This document shows positions 1 through 4,756 of a stretch of DNA of 5,318 nt, one piece after another. The notes below the pieces were generated by a model. The model was not told the DNA's origin. It saw only the letters and a list, made by a program, of their open reading frames with translations, and did no database searches. Within the stretch, counting starts at the first letter, position 1; the number at the start of each line of letters is the position of its first letter. Position numbers and translations under genes: made by a program. Source of the DNA: Bacteroidales bacterium (GTDB lineage Bacteria; Bacteroidota; Bacteroidia; Bacteroidales; GCA-2748055); NCBI GenBank assembly GCA_023135025.1, contig JAGLTY010000169.1:1-5318 (forward strand). The letters run 5' to 3'.

Positions 1-81
1 TCAATGATAGAACATCCAGCACTCGAAGAGGGCTTTACCAAAAGTGTGGTAAAGGTTGGTATATGCTACAGATCTATTCAT
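1..81 (-). CDS. Doubtful 26-codon ORF at the window edge
   Basis: An ATG at 81-79 opens a 26-codon frame that ends with TGA exactly at positions 3-1. The peptide begins MNRSVAYTNLYHTFGKAL and ends in ECWMFYH. It is not recognised. Aromatic and cysteine/tryptophan residues are dense for a random frame, but no promoter element or Shine-Dalgarno was seen upstream, and an inverted repeat occupies its middle. It lies about 50 bases after the MATE stop on the same strand. It may be a chance ORF, a small protein, or the remnant of a degraded gene. Confidence 0.15.
   Translation of the reverse strand: MNRSVAYTNLYHTFGKALFECWMFYH
33..54. repeat. Perfect inverted repeat, 8-bp arms, 6-base loop
   Basis: CTTTACCA (33-40) and TGGTAAAG (47-54) are exact reverse complements around AAAGTG. 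Neither strand has a T run directly after it, so it is not a standard intrinsic terminator. It could be a protein-binding palindrome or an RNA hairpin in the DNA beyond the MATE gene. It also falls inside the doubtful small ORF at 1-81. Confidence 0.5.
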
Positions 82-99
82 ATCTGTCGTAAGTTACGG

Positions 100-134
100 A
101 AAAAAACAGTCCTAACCACCAGGCACCAGGCACT
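100..134 (-). terminator. Weak candidate terminator after the MATE gene
   Basis: Reading on the minus strand from the MATE stop codon, AGT-G-CCT (134-128) can pair with AGGACT (113-108), with one bulged G and a 14-base loop, followed after one base by seven T residues (106-100). The T run and position are right for an intrinsic terminator, but the stem is only six pairs and interrupted, so efficiency is doubtful. No better hairpin with a T run was seen in the 132 bases after the gene. Confidence 0.3.
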
Positions 135-1569
135 ACACTACCTTCAGCTTCCACTTTCCCCTCCGGAACACAGCCAGGGCTATCAGGGTCAGGGCAGTAT
201 CTGCGATCAGAATAGCATAACATACCCCCTGGATATGCAGGCCCATCACCTTGGTAAATAGAAAGGCCAGGGGAATCTCCAACATCCAGAAGGCAATGAA
301 ATTGATCCACACCGGGGTGGCTGTATCTCCGGCTCCGTTTATGGCATTAACCATCACCTGTCCCAGTGCATAAACAAAGAATCCAAAACTGACCACCCGC
401 AGGCAGGCAACCCCGCTTTGCATGACTACCGGTTCCTCCAGACTATCGATAAAGAACCCGACAAAGGCATCAGGTATGGTGATGAAAATGATCGATACAA
501 GGCCCAGAAATATCATATTGGCAATACCCACCACCCAGGCAGAGCGTTCGGCCCTTTCGGGCTGCCTGGCCCCCAGGTTCTGTCCCACCAGAGTGGCCGC
601 AGCATTGGCCAGACCCCATGCAGGCAGGAGTGCGAACAGGATGATCCGGATGGCTATGGTATAACCGGCTACTACCTCCTCTCCCAGGCTGGTCACCACC
701 CATACCAGGAAGATCCAGGAGGAGGTGGCAATGATATACTGTCCGATGGCTCCCAGTGAGAGTTTTAGCAGTTTTATCATCTCTTTGACTCTGATCACTA
801 TCTGGTTTGCCCTCACCTTCACCCTGTAGTTCCCCTTTCCAAGAAGGTACAGCTGGTAAAGGACCGCCAGGCCACGGCCAATATTAGTGGCCACCGCTGC
901 GCCTTTGACTCCCAGTTCTGGAAAAGGACCAACCCCAAATATCAGTAATGGATCGAGAATGATATTCAGAATATTGGCAAACCAGAGCACACGCATGGAG
1001 ATGGCCGCATCGCCACTGCTACGGAAAACAGCATTGATAATAAACAGCAGCATGATCACCATGTTCCCGCCCAGCATAATGGCCGGGTACATATATCCCA
1101 TTTGAACAGTCTCTTCCGAGGCACCCATCAAACGGAGCAGATCCTTTGCGTAAAAGATACCTGCAACCGAGAAAGCCAATGAGACCACTATCCCTGTGAT
1201 AATAGCCTGCACCGCTGCCACAGAGGCCTCCTCCGGACGCTTCTCCCCTATCCTTCGGGAGACCAGTGCAGTGGTTCCCACACTGAGTCCGATCCCAATG
1301 GCATAGATAATGGTCATCAACGACTCGGTGATCCCCACGGTAGCCACAGCCTCAGCCCCCAGGCGGGCTACAAAGAAGATATCCACCAGGGCAAACACCG
1401 ATTCCATGATCATCTCCAAAACCATTGGAATACTGAGCAGCAATATGGCCTTGCTCAGGGGAATCTTGGTGAAATCGCGTTCCGAACCGGAGATCGACTC
1501 ACGCAGATCGCGAAAGAATTCACGAAAAAATGTTCTGGAAAAAAGTATTTTGAAAATGATATGTAACAT
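133..1569 (-). CDS. MATE-family efflux transporter (multidrug/cation antiporter)
   Basis: A 478-residue inner-membrane exporter of the MATE family, which expels cationic drugs or other organic compounds in exchange for Na+ or H+. About twelve hydrophobic segments are visible, starting near residues 38, 78, 113, 155, 195, 221, 267, 300, 352, 387, 428 and 453. The two MatE halves each carry the expected loop wording: FRSSGDA near 182 in the first and NGAGDTATP near 421 in the second, with NIILDP near 202 and VGQNLGARQPERA near 338. The N-terminal SISGSERDFTK before the first membrane segment is, from memory, typical of Bacteroidota MATE proteins and supports the ATG at 1569. Length is normal and the frame is intact. 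It has its own consensus promoter and a 120-base structured leader with a short upstream ORF, so expression is probably controlled after transcription starts. The substrate cannot be told from sequence. Family call is very secure. Confidence 0.96.
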   Translation of the reverse strand: MLHIIFKILFSRTFFREFFRDLRESISGSERDFTKIPLSKAILLLSIPMVLEMIMESVFALVDIFFVARLGAEAVATVGITESLMTIIYAIGIGLSVGTTALVSRRIGEKRPEEASVAAVQAIITGIVVSLAFSVAGIFYAKDLLRLMGASEETVQMGYMYPAIMLGGNMVIMLLFIINAVFRSSGDAAISMRVLWFANILNIILDPLLIFGVGPFPELGVKGAAVATNIGRGLAVLYQLYLLGKGNYRVKVRANQIVIRVKEMIKLLKLSLGAIGQYIIATSSWIFLVWVVTSLGEEVVAGYTIAIRIILFALLPAWGLANAAATLVGQNLGARQPERAERSAWVVGIANMIFLGLVSIIFITIPDAFVGFFIDSLEEPVVMQSGVACLRVVSFGFFVYALGQVMVNAINGAGDTATPVWINFIAFWMLEIPLAFLFTKVMGLHIQGVCYAILIADTALTLIALAVFRRGKWKLKVV

Positions 1570-1573
1570 GGAT

Positions 1574-1668
1574 TGAGAATTACTGGTTGGAAAAAGGGAT
1601 AGCTGTGACGGGCCCGCTTTATGAGAAGAGCGGGTTCATGGTCACGGTTGTATTTCCAATAATCCTCA
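1574..1668 (-). promoter_or_regulatory. Structured mRNA leader (putative translational attenuator) of the MATE gene
   Basis: The transcript between the promoter and the MATE start can fold into three nested helices. P1 pairs UGAGGAUUAUUGG (1668-1656) with CCAGUAAUUCUCA (1586-1574): 13 contiguous pairs, two of them G-U, ending four bases before the MATE ATG. P2 pairs GUGAC (1645-1641) with GUCAC (1609-1605). P3 pairs CCCGCU (1634-1629) with AGCGGG (1618-1613) and closes a ten-base loop holding the leader stop codon. An alternative to the inner end of P1 is UUGGAAA (1659-1653) with UUUCCAA (1593-1587), which shares UUGG. P1 would hide the MATE initiation region, and a ribosome on leader codons 1-5 would open it. 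No known riboswitch motif was recognised. There is a U5 run (1595-1591), but it lies nine bases beyond P2, so transcription termination looks less likely than translational control. Confidence 0.5.
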
Positions 1669-1669
1669 T
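1619..1669 (-). CDS. Candidate 16-residue leader peptide upstream of the MATE gene
   Basis: A short ORF encoding MRIIGNTTVTMNPLFS, ending in TAA, lies wholly within the MATE leader. It begins 20 bases after the -7 element and is preceded by AGAGGAAAAC, a good Shine-Dalgarno match five bases from the ATG. That is notable because most Bacteroidota genes, including the others here, lack one. The first five codons form one strand of a 13-bp helix with the MATE translation-initiation region, and the last codons and stop lie in the 5' arm and loop of an internal hairpin. This arrangement is seen in leader peptides that control a downstream gene through ribosome position. The peptide is not recognised, and chance occurrence of a 16-codon ORF is possible; the Shine-Dalgarno and its placement in the structure argue against chance. 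Confidence 0.5.
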   Translation of the reverse strand: MRIIGNTTVTMNPLFS

Positions 1670-1689
1670 GTTTTCCTCTGAATGAGATT

Positions 1690-1720
1690 CAAAAGTACGG
1701 GATTCAGCCAATTAATCAAA
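1690..1720 (-). promoter_or_regulatory. Bacteroidota-type primary promoter for the MATE gene
   Basis: On the minus strand, TTTG (1720-1717) is followed by exactly 19 bases and then TACTTTTG (1697-1690). This matches the Bacteroidota housekeeping-sigma consensus (TTTG at -33, TAnnTTTG at -7) at every defined position and at the preferred spacing. Transcription would start a few bases further on, around 1683-1686, giving a leader of roughly 115 bases before the MATE ATG. The promoter lies in the gap after the upstream acyltransferase stop at 1757, so the MATE gene can be expressed apart from that operon. Confidence 0.75.
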
Positions 1721-1756
1721 ATGTATGCGGAAAATTAATATCCTGCTTTTTGGAAA

Positions 1757-2965
1757 TCACCTACAAGGAGATAGCAACATAGCCGCTTCCTCCTCGGAGT
1801 GCTTCCGGTTGGTTTCAGCAGCCTCCTTCTTTGTAATCTTGCTGAGCGGTTTCCCATAGATGCGGTATCTCTTGTACACCTCTCCGCCCATATACTCCAT
1901 TTCGGCCCTCACCTTGGAATTACTCTCCATCTCGAGATGGCTATCAATATATTCCATCTTCTGTTTTCTTGCCGAGTTGAGCATGGCCGATCCCATGATG
2001 GTATCGAGCCCCCTGTTCTGATAACCGGGATGGACAGCGCCCAGAAGCAGATTCAGCTGCCTGGTACGGCGACCGGCCACGAGGATATGTAAGATACCGA
2101 TGGGAATCAGGTATCCTTTCGATCTCTTAATCCCCCTGCTGATATCGGGCATGCCGATAACAAAAGCCACCGGCTCTCTCCTTTCATTCACCACCACTTT
2201 GATCAGGCGGGGATCCATAATCAACAGGTACCGGTTGGCAAAATCGTCCATCTCCTCCAGTGTAAATGGCATAAATCCGTATATATCATTGAAGGTATCG
2301 TTAATCAGGGTAAAGATGGGCCTGATCCACGGTTTCAGATCTTTGCGTCTTGTGAATTCCAGCAGTTCAATACCTGGATTATTATGTTTTGCCCGTTCAG
2401 CCACTTTACTATATAACTCCGGGGTTCTCTCCGGAATTTCAATCTTATATACCACCAGATCGATGTCCTTTTCGAAACCCAGTGCTACGAGGTGATCAAC
2501 GACAAATTCGTAGTTGCAATGGGTGGCAATGGATACCGGTTCATTGAATCCTTCAATAAGGTACCCCTGTGGGTCCTTATCCGAAAAGGCAAGGGGCCCC
2601 ACCAGTTTCTTCATCCCCTTGAGCCTGGCCCACTCCTCCACATGCTGCAGCAACACACCAATCACTTCCCTGTCGTCCCATGTCTCCAGGTAATTAAACC
2701 GTGCGTTTTTCTGGTGATGCAGATCGTTATATTTGTAATTGATGATACCCATCACCCTTCCTACCAGCTTATTTCCTTTGAATGCCAGGAGCAATATCAC
2801 ATCACTGTATCCATAGGCCTTGTTCTTTTTTTCATTAAAAAACTCCCACTCATCTGAATAGAGGGGAGGGATCCAGTTTTTGTGATCCTTATGTATCTTT
2901 GCAGGCAGGTGAATGAATTTCCTGAGGTCGCTTCTTGAGCAGACCGGTTTTACAACAATCTCCAT
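1757..2965 (-). CDS. YghO-like long GNAT-fold acyltransferase
   Basis: A 402-residue soluble protein of the long GNAT-related family that includes E. coli YghO. The N-terminal signature is WIPPLYSDEWEFFNEKKN at 31-48, then a GNAT-like strand LLLAFKGNKLVGRVMGIIN at 58-76 and the family segment MKKLVGPLAFSD at 118-129. The C-terminal acetyl-CoA-type motif A is VHPGYQNRGLDT at 311-322, where leucine replaces the usual second glycine or alanine. Near the end come EMESNSKVRAEMEYMGGEVYKRYRIYGKPL-type residues (345-374, ending KRYRIYGKPL), the family's N-x(n)-GG-YK-YRIY wording. GNAT members transfer acyl groups to amines; the substrate here is unknown. The ATG at 2965 is preferred over the in-frame GTG two codons upstream at 2971. 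It is the third gene of the probable acyltransferase operon, 54 bases after the second. From memory, relatives of this kind have been tied to bacterial ceramide synthesis, but nothing in the window confirms that. Confidence 0.88.
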   Translation of the reverse strand: MEIVVKPVCSRSDLRKFIHLPAKIHKDHKNWIPPLYSDEWEFFNEKKNKAYGYSDVILLLAFKGNKLVGRVMGIINYKYNDLHHQKNARFNYLETWDDREVIGVLLQHVEEWARLKGMKKLVGPLAFSDKDPQGYLIEGFNEPVSIATHCNYEFVVDHLVALGFEKDIDLVVYKIEIPERTPELYSKVAERAKHNNPGIELLEFTRRKDLKPWIRPIFTLINDTFNDIYGFMPFTLEEMDDFANRYLLIMDPRLIKVVVNERREPVAFVIGMPDISRGIKRSKGYLIPIGILHILVAGRRTRQLNLLLGAVHPGYQNRGLDTIMGSAMLNSARKQKMEYIDSHLEMESNSKVRAEMEYMGGEVYKRYRIYGKPLSKITKKEAAETNRKHSEEEAAMLLSPCR

Positions 2966-3009
2966 CGACACTGTTTTAGGGGTGGTTTAGGTTGGCAAAA
3001 TAGGGTTTT

Positions 3010-3036
3010 TTGCCGGTTGTTAAAACTTACCGGCAA
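3010..3036. repeat. Inverted repeat spanning the stop codon of the SSAT-like gene
   Basis: TTGCCGGT (3010-3017) and ACCGGCAA (3029-3036) are perfect 8-bp arms around an 11-base loop that holds the TAA stop. On the coding strand the hairpin is followed by A residues, not T, so it is not an intrinsic terminator for this gene. It could slow 3'-exonuclease or tune expression of the third operon gene, or be chance. Confidence 0.4.
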
Positions 3037-3526
3037 GTTTAACAAGGCTCTCACCGGACAACCTGTTCACTATCCACTCATTCATCAACCTGGCACCAAG
3101 CGACTTATATAAATCAATGGAGGGTTCATTCCAGTCGAGAACGGCCCACTCCAGCCTGCCGCAGTTCCGCTCCAGGGCCAGTGCTGCCAGAGCGGCCAGT
3201 AATTTTGTACCATACCCTTTGCCGCGGTGGGTCTCCAATACGAACAGGTCCTCCAGATAGATTCCCGGTTTGCCCAGGAAGGTAGAGAAATTATGGAAAA
3301 AGAGCGCAAAACCCACCGGCAGCTCCCCTTCATACCCGATCATTACTTCGGCCACCTTTTCATCTCCAAAAAGGTATCTCTCCAGATCCGCCACTGTAGC
3401 CACTACCTCATGTGAAAGCCGTTCATATTCGGCCAGTTTCTCAATAAAACCGAGAATCACCGGAACATCCTCTTTCTCAGCTTTCCGGATCATAAATTGT
3501 CTGTTGTTGGCAGATGGCATCATCAT
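3020..3526 (-). CDS. SSAT-like GNAT N-acetyltransferase (polyamine/thialysine type)
   Basis: A 168-residue single-domain GNAT that transfers acetyl from acetyl-CoA to an amine. It resembles spermidine/spermine N1-acetyltransferase closely: FALFFHNFSTFLGKPGIYLEDLFV (73-96 region), CoA loop RGKGYG at 101-106, WAVLDWNEPSIDLYKSLGA at 137-155 region, with the substrate-binding pair E92-D93 and the general-acid tyrosine Y140 conserved and even at the same numbers as in human SSAT1. The thialysine acetyltransferase SSAT2 has the same wording, so polyamine versus thialysine cannot be decided. Start choice: in-frame starts exist at 3571 (overlapping the previous gene by 41 bases), 3526 and 3493. I chose 3526 because it lies four bases after the previous stop codon and because the residues before IRKA align with the start of SSAT1 (QFMIRKA against KFVIRPA). 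The gene is probably cotranscribed with both neighbours. Confidence 0.93.
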   Translation of the reverse strand: MMMPSANNRQFMIRKAEKEDVPVILGFIEKLAEYERLSHEVVATVADLERYLFGDEKVAEVMIGYEGELPVGFALFFHNFSTFLGKPGIYLEDLFVLETHRGKGYGTKLLAALAALALERNCGRLEWAVLDWNEPSIDLYKSLGARLMNEWIVNRLSGESLVKLAGKF

Positions 3527-3530
3527 TGTG

Positions 3531-4661
3531 CTAGGAATTATCGTATGTGGGAATGTAGGTGGGCCGGTCATAAAACTGTTGCCTTACTGCATCAGGCATA
3601 TGGATAAAACGTACCCTGATATCGGCATAAGAAGTGCCCATGATTTTATGCAGAGCACCCAGTTTCCTGCGATCCCTGAAGATGGCATACAGATCAGACT
3701 CCAGGTCCATCATCATCATGGCAATATAGTTGCCTGTACGCTTAAGCACCCCCTCCATAAGTTCATAGAGTGCCTTTTCAAACCCGGGCTCGCAGTAGAT
3801 GGCATCAAAGGCCAGAAAACTGATCTTATCCGGTGCGATCCGTTTTCTCACCCAGGGAATTCTGGTAAGCAATCGCACTGCCCTGTTGGTCAGCTGGCTT
3901 CCAAAATCAACAATCTTCCAATCAACCGGATAGATCTGTACACCGGCCACCATCCTTCCCCCCTCTTTGATCACATAGTAGTCGTTGTTCTTAAATATGG
4001 AATCTGAATAGAACAGTGTGTACTCTTTATAGAATTCTCTGATCTGTTTCAGAATGACGGCCTGTTGGTTCTCCTCCACGGTTTCGATCCTCTTCGACCT
4101 TCGGGGCTGCATTCTGCTGAAGCTAAATCCGGCCATTGATCCAACAGTTTCGAGACCCATCTGGACACTGAAATTCATGGAACGAAGATTGGTCTGGTCG
4201 ATAATGGCAAATATAATGGCAGGCTGATCGGCCCTTGTCTCCCCCTCCCTCAGCTGGGAAGGATCGGCACTGAAAGGCTGAATAAACCGCCCCAGTACCG
4301 AAGTCCGCTTATTTTCATCCTTCAGATCTGCTTTGGTTTTCCTCTTTTTAGGGACCGCTCTAAAGGGTGCCTTGATGGAGAAGTAGCGAATCAGCCAGCT
4401 GTCATGTGCAAGACCAGCTGTTTCAGTCGGCTTGCTGCAAAATCCCACCGATCCCAACATCTTACCCGACTTACGGAGATATATAAAGTAGTTCTCATCA
4501 CCAGATTTCATTCTCTCTTCCAGATCGGTGTGATGATATTGCAATCCACCGGGTTGCCCCATAACGGTCTGATGCATATGCTCCATCAACTCCACACCCG
4601 GGCTTGACTCCACTTCAACAGTCAGGTCGTGGTAAGTAAGTAAAATGCGACTGTTTTTCAT
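3531..4661 (-). CDS. Divergent protein with two GNAT-like halves, function unknown
   Basis: A 376-residue soluble protein with no signal peptide or membrane segment. The first half reads as a GNAT core: FIYLRKSGKMLGSVGFCSKP (59-78), SWLIRYFSIKAPFR (88-101), AIIFAIIDQTNLRSMNFS (148-165), with N158-S161 and QMGLETVGS (167-175) matching the N-x-x-S...G-x-E-x-V-G end of a GNAT fold. The CoA-binding loop expected after 100 is replaced by a lysine/arginine-rich stretch of about 45 residues (101-145). The second half repeats a strand-like pattern (YYVIKEGGRMVAGVQIYPV, 228-246) and an amphipathic helix with LYELMEGVLKRTGNYIAMMMMDLES near 298-322, including four consecutive methionines. The family is not recognised by name and acetyltransferase activity is not assured. 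It is first in the probable three-gene operon; the next gene starts four bases after its TAG stop. The ATG at 4661 is the only reasonable start. Confidence 0.8.
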   Translation of the reverse strand: MKNSRILLTYHDLTVEVESSPGVELMEHMHQTVMGQPGGLQYHHTDLEERMKSGDENYFIYLRKSGKMLGSVGFCSKPTETAGLAHDSWLIRYFSIKAPFRAVPKKRKTKADLKDENKRTSVLGRFIQPFSADPSQLREGETRADQPAIIFAIIDQTNLRSMNFSVQMGLETVGSMAGFSFSRMQPRRSKRIETVEENQQAVILKQIREFYKEYTLFYSDSIFKNNDYYVIKEGGRMVAGVQIYPVDWKIVDFGSQLTNRAVRLLTRIPWVRKRIAPDKISFLAFDAIYCEPGFEKALYELMEGVLKRTGNYIAMMMMDLESDLYAIFRDRRKLGALHKIMGTSYADIRVRFIHMPDAVRQQFYDRPTYIPTYDNS

Positions 4662-4665
4662 TCCG

Positions 4666-4696
4666 CAAATATAGGAAGAGTGAGGACAAATTAAAA
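4666..4696 (-). promoter_or_regulatory. Candidate promoter of the acyltransferase operon, very close to the start codon
   Basis: TATATTTG (4673-4666) is an exact TAnnTTTG -7 element on the minus strand. Nineteen bases upstream is TTTT (4696-4693), a three-of-four match to the -33 TTTG; a true TTTG at 4690-4687 has too short a spacing (13). The -7 element ends only four bases before the ATG at 4661, so transcription would begin at or within a few bases of the start codon, implying a leaderless or nearly leaderless mRNA. It sits in the 95-base gap after the plug-domain gene, where no intrinsic terminator was seen. Confidence 0.55.
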
Positions 4697-4756
4697 TCAG
4701 GGAGCCAGCAGGGTACCAGCATCGGACAGTTCCACAAAATTGAGAGAATCAAAAAA

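Noticed and set aside
74..310. 78-codon minus-strand ORF overlapping the end of the MATE gene
   Set aside because: It overlaps the conserved last membrane segments of the MATE protein in another frame and has no recognisable features.
1591..1645. Intrinsic terminator in the MATE leader (transcription attenuation)
   Set aside because: The P2/P3 hairpin is followed by AGCUAUCCC before the five U residues, too far for a standard terminator; translational control fits better, though this is not excluded.
2100..2495. 131-codon plus-strand ORF, with another at 2492-2857
   Set aside because: Both lie inside the YghO-like gene on the opposite strand and show only the mirror of its codon pattern.
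2969..2971. GTG start for the YghO-like protein
   Set aside because: An ATG two codons downstream (2965) leaves the whole domain intact and is the more usual start codon.
2972..3019. Promoter between the SSAT-like and YghO-like genes
   Set aside because: The best candidate on the minus strand reads TATTTTG, one base short of TAnnTTTG, with no convincing -33 element; operon readthrough is simpler.
3085..3333. 82-codon minus-strand ORF within the SSAT-like gene
   Set aside because: It is an alternative frame of a gene whose own frame shows clear GNAT motifs; tryptophan-rich wording with no family match.
3270..4007. 245-codon plus-strand ORF
   Set aside because: It runs antisense through two well-supported minus-strand genes, has a low-complexity serine/histidine-rich translation with no recognisable domain, and has no promoter or ribosome-binding signal.
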